The notes beneath the pieces are model-generated. The model saw only the letters and a list, made by a program, of their open reading frames with translations, was not told the origin of the DNA and ran no database searches. Below are positions 25,534 to 34,792 of a DNA stretch of 64,000 bases, piece after piece. Within the stretch, counting starts at the first letter, position 1, and each line of letters opens with the position of its first letter. This stretch comes from an uncultured Mediterraneibacter sp. (GTDB lineage Bacteria; Bacillota; Clostridia; Lachnospirales; Lachnospiraceae), in the NCBI GenBank assembly GCA_944384505.1, contig CALWTQ010000006.1:1-64000 (forward strand). Direction: 5' to 3'. The position numbers were made by a program, and so were the translations under genes.

Positions 25534-26481
25534 TTGAAAGACCGGATACTCGTTGTGGGAAGTCTGAATATGGACATGGTAATAGAAATGAAGAAAATGC
25601 CCCGGATCGGAGAGTCGGTTATGGGGAGGAATATTACATATATCCCTGGCGGGAAGGGCGGCAATCAGGCGTTTGCTGCCGGAAAACTGGGAAACAGGGT
25701 TATGATGCTGGGGTGTGTGGGGAATGATGATATAGGAAAAGCGCTGGTCGCAAATCTCTCGGAAATTGGTGTGGATGTAAGCAATGTATCATACATCTCT
25801 GAGGAAACTACGGGAATGGCGGTGATTTATGTCAGCGAAACAGGGGATAACAGTATAGTGGTAGTGCCCGGAGCCAATTCAGCCTGTGATATCGAATTCC
25901 TTCATGAAAATGAAAAGCTCTTCAGAATGGCAGACTATATCATATTCCAGCTGGAAATCCCATTTGAAACCGTGTTCCATGGAATCAGGAAAGCGAAAGA
26001 AATGGGAAAGACTGTAATTCTAAATCCGGCTCCGGCCCCTGAACCTGAAGAAATTCCGGAAGACATATGGGGGATGATAGATTATCTGACGCCGAATGAG
26101 ACAGAAACGGCTAAACTGAGCGGCATAGATGATATATCTGACGAGGGGATTCAAAAAGGCGCGGCGCGGCTTTTGGAAAAAGGAGTGAAAAATGTTCTTG
26201 TGACTATGGGAAAGAAAGGCGCTTTCCTGGCTAACCGAAGTGCGAAGGTCTTCTATCCGGCGAGAAAGGCGGAGGCGGTAGATACAACAGCGGCAGGGGA
26301 TTGTTTTAACGGCGCTTTTGTGACGGGCTTATCGGAAGGCATGGGAATTCAGGACGCTGTTCAATTTGCCAATATCGCGGCTTCTATCGCTGTTGAGCGT
26401 AAAGGGGCGCAGAGCTCACTCCCGGGAAGAGAAGAAGTGAATTCTTTATGGAAAGGATATAAAGCAGATGAAAACGAATAG
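25534..26481 (+). CDS. rbsK: Ribokinase
   Basis: About 315 aa from a TTG at 25534, preceded by GGAGG at 8 nt; an ATG six codons earlier lacks a ribosome site. It phosphorylates ribose to ribose-5-phosphate. Motifs: VGSLNMDMVIEMKKMP, GGKGGNQAFAAGKLG (sugar binding), LNPAPAP, and DTTAAGDCFNGAF with the catalytic base. It is the first gene of an operon with nucleoside hydrolase, ABC importer and ADP-ribosylglycohydrolase-like genes, so ribose probably comes from a cleaved nucleoside or related compound. Confidence 0.9.
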   Translation: MKDRILVVGSLNMDMVIEMKKMPRIGESVMGRNITYIPGGKGGNQAFAAGKLGNRVMMLGCVGNDDIGKALVANLSEIGVDVSNVSYISEETTGMAVIYVSETGDNSIVVVPGANSACDIEFLHENEKLFRMADYIIFQLEIPFETVFHGIRKAKEMGKTVILNPAPAPEPEEIPEDIWGMIDYLTPNETETAKLSGIDDISDEGIQKGAARLLEKGVKNVLVTMGKKGAFLANRSAKVFYPARKAEAVDTTAAGDCFNGAFVTGLSEGMGIQDAVQFANIAASIAVERKGAQSSLPGREEVNSLWKGYKADENE

Positions 26482-26494
26482 AAAGGAGCGGGAT

Positions 26495-27442
26495 ATGGAA
26501 CGAATTATACTTGATACGGATATCGGCACAGATGTTGACGACGTGATGGCTGTGGCATTGGCTGCGCTTTCTCCGGAACTAAAGGTGGAAGGGATTACGA
26601 CGGTTTACGGAGATGTTGACCTGCGAAGCCGTATGGTGGTAAAAGTGTTGAAGATGCTGGGGAGGGAGGACATTCCCGTGATGGCGGGGACACGGGACGT
26701 ACTTCTGCGTAACCGCAAAATCTGGTGGCTGGGACATGAAGGAGAAGGTTTTCTTACCCCGGAAGATGAGAATCTTGCTTATGACAGAAGGCATGCGGTT
26801 GACTTTATAATCGAAACGGTAATGAAAAATCCGGGAGAAATCACTCTGATCGCGATCGGCCCATTTACGAATCTGGCGATTGCGCTTGCCAGGGAGCCGC
26901 AGGTAGCGGAAGCGGTAAAGCAGATTATCATAATGGGAGGAAGCGCGCGGCTGGGAATGAACGCTATGGAACTGGAGCCGTCAGACCATAATATCAGCAG
27001 GGATCCTGAATCGGCAGCGCTGCTTTTCCGAAGCGGAGCCCCCATTGTAATGTGCGGATATGATGTGACGCGCCAGGTTCTTATCAGGGAGCCGCATATA
27101 CGGAGGCTGGAGGAAAGTGATGACCAGTTGAATCAGGCGTTGGGAAGGATGATCAGGATTTGGCTTCAATACTGGAAAAGGGACTTTACTGCTATGAACG
27201 ACCCGCTCTGTGTTGCTATGGCCTTTGACCCGGAATTCTGCGACGGCCCGATGATGGATGTCCAGGTAGAATATGACCATCGGCACCCGAGCGGACGTAC
27301 AATCTGTACACTTCCGGATACGCCCTGGACTCCTCCGGAGGAAAGGGGGATTGACCGGGAGCCGCCACGAACAAAGGTGTGTCTTACTGTAGACAGTGAG
27401 CGGTTTATTAATATGCTGTTGGATAGGCTGTGTGTCCGCTGA
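26495..27442 (+). CDS. Nucleoside hydrolase (IunH-like)
   Basis: A 315-aa protein; AAGGAG precedes the ATG at 26495. It hydrolyses the N-glycosidic bond of ribonucleosides. The calcium-binding DTDIGTDVDDVMAV motif starts at residue 6, and the second metal and ribose region (MGGSARLGMNAMELEPSDHN) is present, although slightly divergent from classical EFN. Pairing with ribokinase gives a direct path to ribose-5-phosphate. The base specificity cannot be read from sequence. Confidence 0.88.
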   Translation: MERIILDTDIGTDVDDVMAVALAALSPELKVEGITTVYGDVDLRSRMVVKVLKMLGREDIPVMAGTRDVLLRNRKIWWLGHEGEGFLTPEDENLAYDRRHAVDFIIETVMKNPGEITLIAIGPFTNLAIALAREPQVAEAVKQIIIMGGSARLGMNAMELEPSDHNISRDPESAALLFRSGAPIVMCGYDVTRQVLIREPHIRRLEESDDQLNQALGRMIRIWLQYWKRDFTAMNDPLCVAMAFDPEFCDGPMMDVQVEYDHRHPSGRTICTLPDTPWTPPEERGIDREPPRTKVCLTVDSERFINMLLDRLCVR

Positions 27443-27496
27443 TAACGGACTGAGCATAGAGAGAACTTTATAAACAAACAAAAAAAGGAGGAAAAA

Positions 27497-28792
27497 ATGA
27501 AAAAAAGAAGTGTTTTGCTGCTGACGATGTGTATGGTTGTTATGACTGCCGGATGCGCATCCGGCGGGTCTGATGCGCAGAATCCGGACAATTCTGAATC
27601 GGGAGACGAGCTGAATGTACTCATTGTTTCGGATCTAGACCCCCTGGAACCGGTGTTTGCAGAGTATGGAGACAAAAATGGAATTACGGTAAATGTAGAA
27701 TCTGTTCCATATGCAGAAATATTTGAGACAATAGAAGTAAGGATGGGGACTGAGGAGGACACAATTGATGTGCTTGTTGCGGATGCGCCGCTGATTACCA
27801 ATTATACTGCCAAAGGTTATCTTGCGCCGCTGGATGATTATGTTGCGGAGGATTCCCTGGCCAGAATTACAGAGTCTTCGCGCGAAGGAGGGACTGTGGA
27901 CGGACAGGTTATGGCGCTTCCGCTCTACAGCTCTTGTGTGAATTTATATTATAACAAGGAGTTGTTTGATGAGCGCGGTGTGGAATATCCGGACTATAAT
28001 GTGGAGAACCGTATGACCTGGGAAGAGGTTGTTGAGACCGCACAGCAGCTCACCTATACCGATGATGAAGGGAATCAGATATACGGGATGACGTTCGAAC
28101 AAATTGATACGCCTTATCAGCTCCTGCCGCTTTCCCAGAGCCTTGGCGCGGTCCAGTATATCAGTGACGATCAGACGACGACGGAAGGCTACACGAACAG
28201 CGAAGAGGTCGTGGAAGCGATGGAGTTTTATGGAAATACATTTAATAAATGGAATATAAGCCCTAAAATAGACGGTTCGGAGTCTACAAGCTATTTCTGC
28301 AGCGGGCAGATCGCCATGTTTGTCGGCGGATCATGGAATATTTCATCATTTGACGAAGCGGGCGTTAACTGGGGCGTGGCACCGCACCCGTACTTTGAAG
28401 GCGGAGACGCAGTTACTCCGACAGGAAGCTGGTACATGGGCGTATCTGCGTATTCGAAAAATGCGGAGGCAGCGGCCGGCTTTGTTGAGTGGCTGACGAC
28501 GGATGATGAAACATGCCAGAAAACTTATGACATTATGCAGAATCTTCCCTGCAATATCAGTGTGCTGGATGCGATTGAGGCAGATCCGGAAAACGAGGGA
28601 ACGCCTGCCGCGCTAAATGTATACGAGGCTATGAACACGGCAATGGCGCGTCCCGGAATGGTGGGGTATGAGGAGTGGCAGTCCGTGCTGCAGAAGACAT
28701 ACAGTGACGTGAAGAATGGTGCAGATCCGAAAGAAGCGCTGGATTCTGCGGTTACAGAGATTGACAGTCTGATTGAAAAATACCAGAAATAA
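27497..28792 (+). CDS. ABC importer substrate-binding lipoprotein (family 1, CUT1-type)
   Basis: A 431-aa protein with a lipoprotein signal ending MTAGCAS, anchored outside the membrane. The body resembles maltose/sn-glycerol-phosphate-type binding proteins: DVLVADAPLITNYTAKGYL, YYNKELFDERGVEYPD, and GSWYMGVSAYSKN. AAAAGGAGG precedes the ATG. It binds the operon's transported compound, which from the neighbouring genes is probably a ribosylated metabolite or a glycoside of ribose. No ATPase is encoded here, so a shared MsmX-like ATPase is likely used. Confidence 0.88.
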   Translation: MKKRSVLLLTMCMVVMTAGCASGGSDAQNPDNSESGDELNVLIVSDLDPLEPVFAEYGDKNGITVNVESVPYAEIFETIEVRMGTEEDTIDVLVADAPLITNYTAKGYLAPLDDYVAEDSLARITESSREGGTVDGQVMALPLYSSCVNLYYNKELFDERGVEYPDYNVENRMTWEEVVETAQQLTYTDDEGNQIYGMTFEQIDTPYQLLPLSQSLGAVQYISDDQTTTEGYTNSEEVVEAMEFYGNTFNKWNISPKIDGSESTSYFCSGQIAMFVGGSWNISSFDEAGVNWGVAPHPYFEGGDAVTPTGSWYMGVSAYSKNAEAAAGFVEWLTTDDETCQKTYDIMQNLPCNISVLDAIEADPENEGTPAALNVYEAMNTAMARPGMVGYEEWQSVLQKTYSDVKNGADPKEALDSAVTEIDSLIEKYQK

Positions 28793-28805
28793 TAAGGAGC
28801 CTCTT

Positions 28806-29666
28806 ATGAGAAGAAAAAATCTGGTCGTTACAGTGTTTTTGTTACCCGCAATGGCATTAATCATAATATTTAAAATATATCCTATTTTTCTTGGTGTATA
28901 CGAAAGCTTTTTTACCTACTCTTTTGTCGGGAAAAATACTGTTTTTGCAGGTATTCAGAACTATATCACGGTATTTACAGACAGCACTGTTCTGAATTCT
29001 ATTAAGGTAACGCTGATATTTAATGTTATTGTTAATCCGGTACAGATATTCCTGTCCTTTGGACTGGCACTCTTATTGATGGTGAAGCTGCGCGGCAGAA
29101 AGTTTTTCCGAACAATCCATATGATTCCGGTTGCGGTTTCGTTTACAATAGCATGTACGCTGTGGGGAGTTCTGCTCAGCCCCGAGCAGGGGCTGATGAA
29201 TTCCCTGCTGAATGTAATCGGAATTCCAAACCAGAGCTTTTTAAATGATAAGGATCAGGCGCTGGCCTGGGTAATCGTACTGTCAAGCTGGAAGGGGCTG
29301 GGATATTGGGCGCTGTTTTTTATAACAGGACTTGAAGAGGTGCCTCAGCAGCTTTATGAAGCGGCTTCTCTGGATGGGGCTAATTACTGGAAAAGCCTGC
29401 GATGGATTACGCTGCCTCAGATGAAAAGAACATTTAAGTTTGTGATTATCTCCGACACTATATCAAACTTTATCTTATTTGTTCCTGCGTATGTTCTTAC
29501 AGGAGGAGGACCGAATGGAGCGACAGATTTTCTGATGTACCGGATCTACCGCACCGCATATCAGTATTCGGATATGAATCTGGCGTCGGCAATGATTGTG
29601 GTGCTTCTGATTATGCTCGGAATAATTATCGGAGCAGAAGCATTTCTGCTGCGGGACAAAGAATAG
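28806..29666 (+). CDS. ABC sugar-type permease (MalF-like)
   Basis: A 286-aa protein with six membrane helices. The ATG at 28806 has AAGGAG upstream. The EAA loop QLYEAASLDGANYWKSLRW contacts the ATPase. It follows the binding protein by 13 bp and pairs with the next permease. Confidence 0.9.
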   Translation: MRRKNLVVTVFLLPAMALIIIFKIYPIFLGVYESFFTYSFVGKNTVFAGIQNYITVFTDSTVLNSIKVTLIFNVIVNPVQIFLSFGLALLLMVKLRGRKFFRTIHMIPVAVSFTIACTLWGVLLSPEQGLMNSLLNVIGIPNQSFLNDKDQALAWVIVLSSWKGLGYWALFFITGLEEVPQQLYEAASLDGANYWKSLRWITLPQMKRTFKFVIISDTISNFILFVPAYVLTGGGPNGATDFLMYRIYRTAYQYSDMNLASAMIVVLLIMLGIIIGAEAFLLRDKE

Positions 29667-29683
29667 GAATGGAGGCGGATGCA

Positions 29684-30538
29684 ATGGAACGAAAAAAAGT
29701 GACCGGGAAAAGGGCAATATCGAAGCTTGTATTATATGCGCTGCATATAATTCTCATTATTGTGGTTTTTCTTCCGCTCATATTCGCATTTACCTCTTCC
29801 TTCAGACCCCTGGAAGATCTGTACCGTTATGTCAGTCCTCTTACCTGGAAGACATTTATTCCGATAAAAGTAACACTGGACGCTTACGTTAGCATTTTCG
29901 CGGAGGGATACGGAACGGCTCTGCTGAATTCATTATTCATTGCAGGGGTTACAGTTGCTCTGGGAATACTGCTTAATGGTATGGCGGGATATGTGTTTGC
30001 CAAGTATAATTTCCGAGGGAAAAATATTTTGTTTTTTCTGGTTTTACTCTCGTATATGGTGCCGTTTGAACTGCTTTCAGTAAACCTGTACGATTTGATT
30101 ATAAAGCTGGACTGGGTGGACACATATAAGGCGCTGATCATACCGTGTATTGGAAATGGGATGATTATCTTTCTGTTCCGCCAGTATTATCTCAGTTTCC
30201 CGGACTATCTTCTGGAGGCGGCGAGGATCGATGGAATGGGACATTTCGCAATTTTTTTCAGGATCGTACTGCCGAATTCCAAGGCGATTAGTATCAGTGC
30301 GGGGCTGGTGCTGTTTGTGAATCAATGGGAGTCATTCTTATGGCCGGTGCTGGTGACAAGGTCAAAAGAACTTTATACGGTTCAGCTTGCTCTGAGTAAT
30401 TTTAGTACGCAGTATACGAAAAACTGGGACCAGATATTTGCGGGATCAATTATCGCATTTTTACTTCCGGTTGCCATTATCATGCCGCTGCAGAGATTCT
30501 TTGCGGCGGGCCTGACTTCATCCGGAATCAAAGAATAG
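29684..30538 (+). CDS. ABC sugar-type permease (MalG-like)
   Basis: A 284-aa protein with six membrane helices. ATG at 29684 is chosen because GGAGG is 8 nt upstream; an ATG at 29669 overlaps that signal. The EAA loop reads LLEAARIDGMGHFAIFFRIV. It forms a heterodimer channel with the preceding permease. Confidence 0.9.
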   Translation: MERKKVTGKRAISKLVLYALHIILIIVVFLPLIFAFTSSFRPLEDLYRYVSPLTWKTFIPIKVTLDAYVSIFAEGYGTALLNSLFIAGVTVALGILLNGMAGYVFAKYNFRGKNILFFLVLLSYMVPFELLSVNLYDLIIKLDWVDTYKALIIPCIGNGMIIFLFRQYYLSFPDYLLEAARIDGMGHFAIFFRIVLPNSKAISISAGLVLFVNQWESFLWPVLVTRSKELYTVQLALSNFSTQYTKNWDQIFAGSIIAFLLPVAIIMPLQRFFAAGLTSSGIKE

Positions 30539-30550
30539 AGGAGACGAAAT

Positions 30551-31930
30551 ATGCTGAAAGATAAAATGCGCTGGATTTATTTTAGTGATATGCTGAAAGA
30601 TGAATATCGTCAGTGCAAAATGGAAGGGAAAGATGTAGAAAATTATATTGAAAAAATTGACATGATATTAAAAATAAGCAGTGAGAGAGCGAGGGAAGAG
30701 GCCGCTGAGAAACTGCTCACTGAAATGGAGCAGGAGAAAGTCAGAAATGAATTTCCTTACAAAGAGCCTGTGGAATATGAGAAAATTGTCAATTCTCTTC
30801 AGGAAAAACGGGAGGATACCTTTGCATATGACAAAAAGCAGGCGGAAGATAAATTAAGAGGAGCCTGGTACGGCAGAACGGCGGGATGTGTATTGGGGAT
30901 ACCGGTAGAAGGGTGGCAGCGCCGGAAGATTGAAGACTATCTTAAAGAATCTGGGCAGTATCCGCTTGCAAATTATATTACTTCATCGGACGATCAACGT
31001 ATTCGTGACCGGTTTGGTATTACTGAAATTGATGTCACAACCCCTTATGACCGGCAGAAGGTGTGCTGGTTTAACTGTCTGCAGGGGCAACTGCCAAATG
31101 ACGACGATCTCAACTATACGGTGGCGGCCCTGAAAACAGTAGAGCGATTTGGGAGAAACTTTACATCTCATGATATTGCCGAGACCTGGCTGCTGGGAAT
31201 TCCCCCGCTGCATACCTGCACGGCAGAACGGGCGGCGGTGCGGAACTTTATGACGGGGATCCTTCCTCCGGAATCAGCATGGGTGTGCAATCCGTACAGA
31301 GAATGGATAGGGGCGCAGATCCGGGGGGATTTCTTTGGATACATCAATCCGGGAAATCCACATGAAGCGGCGCGTATGGCCTATGCCGACGGAAGCGTTT
31401 CACACACTAAAAACGGAGTTTATGGAGAGATGTTCATTGCAGCGCTTTTAAGCCTGTGCTATCTGCCTGAACTTACTATGAAAGAGAGAATCAAAATCGC
31501 CATGCAGCAGATTCCGCCTGCCAGCAGGCTCCATAAGAGCCTGGAAGATGTATGTATACTATACGATGCAGGGGAGTCCTTTGAAGAGCTTGTTGATGAA
31601 GTGCACGGCCGGTTTGATGAAAATAGTATGTTTGACTGGTGCCTGACAATCCCAAACGCAATGCTGGTATGTGCGTGCCTGCTGTGGAACAGTGACTTTG
31701 ACTCTGCGGTCAGCGCGGCTGTTCTCGCAGGATTTGATACGGATTGTAATGGGGCTACGGTGGGATCGGTAATGGGGCTTGCAAATGGATTTCAGAGCAT
31801 AAACCCAAAGTGGTATTCGCCTTTTGATGGGAATCTGCATACCAGCGTACATGGGCTTTATGAGATTTCGCTTGAAGATGCTGTGAGGAGGACTCTGACT
31901 CATATCCCCGGAGAAGCAGGATGCTCCTGA
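30551..31930 (+). CDS. ADP-ribosylglycohydrolase-family protein
   Basis: A 459-aa protein, longer than classical DraG because of a 95-residue helical N-terminal extension rich in Glu and Lys. From about residue 100 it is an ARH/DraG fold: KLRGAWYGRTAGCVLG, the metal-binding LPNDDDLNYTVAAL, and GFDTDCNGATVGSVMG, where the Asp residues hold the two Mg ions. It follows the importer by 12 bp. In this operon the enzyme may cleave an ADP-ribosyl or ribosyl bond of an imported compound, not a modified protein. A true protein hydrolase remains possible. Confidence 0.85.
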   Translation: MLKDKMRWIYFSDMLKDEYRQCKMEGKDVENYIEKIDMILKISSERAREEAAEKLLTEMEQEKVRNEFPYKEPVEYEKIVNSLQEKREDTFAYDKKQAEDKLRGAWYGRTAGCVLGIPVEGWQRRKIEDYLKESGQYPLANYITSSDDQRIRDRFGITEIDVTTPYDRQKVCWFNCLQGQLPNDDDLNYTVAALKTVERFGRNFTSHDIAETWLLGIPPLHTCTAERAAVRNFMTGILPPESAWVCNPYREWIGAQIRGDFFGYINPGNPHEAARMAYADGSVSHTKNGVYGEMFIAALLSLCYLPELTMKERIKIAMQQIPPASRLHKSLEDVCILYDAGESFEELVDEVHGRFDENSMFDWCLTIPNAMLVCACLLWNSDFDSAVSAAVLAGFDTDCNGATVGSVMGLANGFQSINPKWYSPFDGNLHTSVHGLYEISLEDAVRRTLTHIPGEAGCS

Positions 31931-31940
31931 ACGAGTGGAG

Positions 31941-31967
31941 AAAGGCCGGCAGATTATGCCGGCCTTT
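31941..31967 (+). terminator. Terminator after the ribosyl-compound operon
   Basis: A perfect 11-bp stem, AAAGGCCGGCA with TGCCGGCCTTT, and a 5-nt loop, 10 bp after the stop codon at 31930. Confidence 0.7.
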
Positions 31968-32029
31968 CGTGCGTTCCAATGTTTTTGCCAGAACTTCTGC
32001 CTGTTCATAAAGATTTAATATCCAGTTAA

Positions 32030-32058
32030 TTGTATAGTTTGCAAATTTTTAGTATAAT
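32030..32058 (+). promoter_or_regulatory. Promoter of the citrate synthase gene
   Basis: TTGTAT (32030-32035), 17-bp spacer and a perfect TATAAT (32053-32058), 43 bp before the start codon. Confidence 0.65.
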
Positions 32059-32101
32059 AAACAAATATACAGAAAATAGAAGAGAGAAGGAGGAAGGTCA
32101 C

Positions 32102-33472
32102 ATGGTGAAAGATATTGACAACATTATTTTCGATATTACTCCCGAGATTGAAGAACTGGCCCTCAAGTGTGACAGCAACAATGAGATTGACAAGGAATTG
32201 TACACAAAGTATGAGGTGAAACGAGGGCTGCGTGACCTGAATGGTAAAGGCGTTCTTGCAGGTCTTACAAACATTTCTGATGTATGCGCGTCTAAGGTAG
32301 TCAACGGTGAGACAGTACCCTGTGAAGGAAATCTTTATTATCGAGGATACAATATTAAGGATCTGGTGAAGGGCTTTTTGGCGGCCAAGCATCCGGGCTT
32401 TGAGGAGACGGCGTATTTGCTGCTCTTTGGCGAACTCCCGAATAAGGAACAGCTTAGGAATTTCCAGGAGATGCTTGCGGACCGGCGCATGCTTCCTCCT
32501 AATTTTGTGCGGGACGTTATTATGAAAGCGCCAAGCCGCGATATGATGAACAGTATTACGAGAAGTATCCTGCAGTTGTATTCATATGATAAAAAGGCGG
32601 ACGATACCAGCATTCCGAATGTGCTGCGCCAGTGTATGAATCTGATCGCGCAGTTCCCGATGCTGATGGTTTATGGTTATCATGCGTATAATTATAAAAG
32701 AGGCGAAGATCTGTTTATTTACGCTCCGAAGAGAGAACTCTCCGCGGCGGAAAATATTCTGATGATGCTGCGTGAGGACAGGAAGTATACGAAGCTTGAG
32801 GCGAAGATCCTTGACATGGCCCTTGTGCTTCATATGGATCACGGCGGCGGTAACAACTCTACATTTACAACCCACGTAGTTACATCGTCAGGAACAGATA
32901 CTTATTCTACAATGGCGGCGGCTATGGCTTCCTTAAAAGGGCCGAAGCACGGCGGCGCGAATATCAAGGTTACACAGATGTTCGAAGATATGAAGGCACA
33001 TCTGACAGACTGGTCGGATGACGATCAGATCCGGGCATACCTGACGGAACTGCTGGATAAAAAGGCATTTGACAAGAAAGGCCTGATTTACGGTATGGGA
33101 CATGCGGTTTATTCGATATCAGACCCGCGTGCCGACATATTCAGGCACTTTGTAAAGCAGCTTGCTAAGGCGAAAGGTTATGAGAAGGAATATGCACTTT
33201 ATGAGAAAGTAGAGCATATGGCTCCGGAGATCATCGGTGAGAAGCGAAGGATGTACAAAGGTGTCAATGCGAATGTTGACTTCTACAGTGGCCTTGTTTA
33301 TAGTATGCTGGATCTTCCATCATCGCTGTATACTCCGATTTTCGCCGCTGCGCGTATTGTGGGCTGGAGCGCACACAGGCTGGAAGAGCTTAAGAACGTG
33401 GACAAGATTATCCGTCCGGCATACAAGGCGCTGGCGCCTCACCGCGAATACATAAATCTTGAAGACAGGTAA
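32102..33472 (+). CDS. gltA: Citrate synthase
   Basis: A 456-aa protein, with ATG at 32102 preceded by AAGGAGGAAGG. It condenses oxaloacetate and acetyl-CoA. Visible active-site segments are LHMDHGGGNNSTFTTHVV (His), GPKHGGANIKV, YGMGHAVYSISDPRA (His) and the catalytic Asp in GVNANVDFYSGLVY. The protein is the type found in anaerobic Clostridia with a partial TCA cycle leading to glutamate. It has its own promoter and probably drives the next gene as well, 13 bp downstream. Confidence 0.93.
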   Translation: MVKDIDNIIFDITPEIEELALKCDSNNEIDKELYTKYEVKRGLRDLNGKGVLAGLTNISDVCASKVVNGETVPCEGNLYYRGYNIKDLVKGFLAAKHPGFEETAYLLLFGELPNKEQLRNFQEMLADRRMLPPNFVRDVIMKAPSRDMMNSITRSILQLYSYDKKADDTSIPNVLRQCMNLIAQFPMLMVYGYHAYNYKRGEDLFIYAPKRELSAAENILMMLREDRKYTKLEAKILDMALVLHMDHGGGNNSTFTTHVVTSSGTDTYSTMAAAMASLKGPKHGGANIKVTQMFEDMKAHLTDWSDDDQIRAYLTELLDKKAFDKKGLIYGMGHAVYSISDPRADIFRHFVKQLAKAKGYEKEYALYEKVEHMAPEIIGEKRRMYKGVNANVDFYSGLVYSMLDLPSSLYTPIFAAARIVGWSAHRLEELKNVDKIIRPAYKALAPHREYINLEDR

Positions 33473-33485
33473 GTGAGAGAGTACC

Positions 33486-34424
33486 ATGAGAGACGAGTTT
33501 TATTTCCCATCCAAGGACGGCAATACGGAAATCCACACTATGGAGTGGAAACCAGAAGGAGAAGTGAAGGCTGCCCTGCAGATCTGTCACGGAATGATGG
33601 AATATATCAGACGATATGACGAGTTCGCTGAGTTTTTGTGCGGGCAGGGATATTATGTCGTGGGAAATGACCATCTCGGGCATGGAAAATCCGTACAGGC
33701 AAAAACAGAGTATGGTTTTTTCAATGAGAAATATGGAAATGCCTGCCTGCTGGGCGATATGCACACGCTTCGCCTGCGGACGGCAAAAAAATACCCGGAT
33801 GTTCCCTATTTCATGCTGGGACATAGTATGGGATCTTCCCTTTTGCGGCAGTATATCCAGATGTATGGAAATGGCCTGAGCGGCGCAGTGCTTATGGGGA
33901 CTGTGGCAGACCACAAAAAAGCAGAACTCCTCTTCGGAAAGAGGATCTGCCGGGTGATGGCGGCGTTCAGAGGCTGGCATTACCGAAGCAAAATGGTTAA
34001 TAACATGGCTTTGGGCGGCTACAACAGGAAGTTTAAGCCGGCCAGAACAAAGGCGGACTGGATTACCAGTGATCAGGAACGGCTTGACGTTTATACATCG
34101 GATCCGCTGTGCTCGTTTATGTTTACAGTCAATGCTTATTATAGTATGTTTTCAGGGATGATCAGCATGCAGAGAAAAGAAGGCGTGTATATGATCCCGA
34201 AATCACTTCCGATTCTGTTCGTATCAGGCGCGGAAGACCCGGTGGGGAATTTCGGCAAGGGCGTGCGGAAGATCTATGAGAAGTATCGGAATGCGGGGAT
34301 ACAGGATGTGACGCTTCGCCTGTACACAGAGGACAGGCATGAGATCCTCAATGAGACAGACAGGGAGCAGGTATATGCAGATCTGCTGAGATGGCTGGAT
34401 GATCATAGGGATAAAAGTAAATAA
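33486..34424 (+). CDS. Alpha/beta hydrolase (monoacylglycerol lipase-like)
   Basis: A 312-aa protein of the serine aminopeptidase S33/lysophospholipase family. It has the oxyanion region ICHGMMEYIRRYDEFA, the DHLGHGKS segment, the nucleophile elbow LGHSMGSSLLRQYI, a catalytic Asp in VSGAEDPVGNFGKG, and the His in EDRHEILNE. No signal peptide. It follows citrate synthase closely. A lipid or ester substrate is likely, but the sequence does not define it. Confidence 0.85.
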   Translation: MRDEFYFPSKDGNTEIHTMEWKPEGEVKAALQICHGMMEYIRRYDEFAEFLCGQGYYVVGNDHLGHGKSVQAKTEYGFFNEKYGNACLLGDMHTLRLRTAKKYPDVPYFMLGHSMGSSLLRQYIQMYGNGLSGAVLMGTVADHKKAELLFGKRICRVMAAFRGWHYRSKMVNNMALGGYNRKFKPARTKADWITSDQERLDVYTSDPLCSFMFTVNAYYSMFSGMISMQRKEGVYMIPKSLPILFVSGAEDPVGNFGKGVRKIYEKYRNAGIQDVTLRLYTEDRHEILNETDREQVYADLLRWLDDHRDKSK

Positions 34425-34452
34425 ATGGAAAATTTTAACGATGCAGCCTGGG

Positions 34453-34698
34453 GTGCCCCAAAGGTGCCCGAAGCGGTCAGAATGGAAAGGGATAAACAAC
34501 GAACCCCGCCAGCCTTGCGGCTGGCGGGGTTCGTTGTTTTATAAGTTATCTAAAAGGAATGAGAGTAAAGTGCGGCGCCTGCTGGCGCCTGAACTTTATG
34601 AGGGGGAGATAGTTGTTTATCAACTATCTGAGATAAAGTATAAAGGGAAAATGTGGAGAAAGTATGATCAAAATATAAAAGAAATGGGAAAAATCTAA
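34453..34698 (+). ncRNA. Structured intergenic element, copy 1
   Basis: Order: GTGCCCCAAAGGTGCCC box; a perfect 19-bp terminator stem with TTTT (34496-34541); AAAAGGAATGAGAGTAAAGT; a variable hairpin GGCGCC/GGCGCC (34574-34589); ACTTTATGAGGGGG; a conserved hairpin GATAGTTG/CAACTATC (34608-34628); then GTATAAAGGGAAAATGTGGA. Two other copies lie at 48.22 and 49.59 kb with the same order but different hairpin arms. It looks like a conserved RNA or folded DNA site. No protein is likely here despite an open 99-codon frame. It fills the 368-bp gap after the hydrolase. Confidence 0.65.
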
Positions 34699-34730
34699 AC
34701 TGGGAATTAACAAAATAGAAAAGCAGAACA

Positions 34731-34770
34731 AGAAAGCGGAGAACTGCGTAGCTGCAATTCTCCGCTTTTC
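34731..34770 (-). terminator. Terminator of the LacI regulator gene
   Basis: AGAAAGCGGAGAA (34731-34743) pairs with TTCTCCGCTTTTC (34758-34770). It lies 23 bp beyond the stop at 34793 on the minus strand, with a T-rich run after the stem. Confidence 0.6.
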
Positions 34771-34792
34771 TATGAGTTAGAACAGGAAATGC

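Noticed and set aside
34399..34698. A 99-codon frame running across structured element copy 1.
   Set aside because: It overlaps the hydrolase end without a ribosome site and crosses a perfect terminator hairpin; the equivalent frame is broken by stops in copies 2 and 3.
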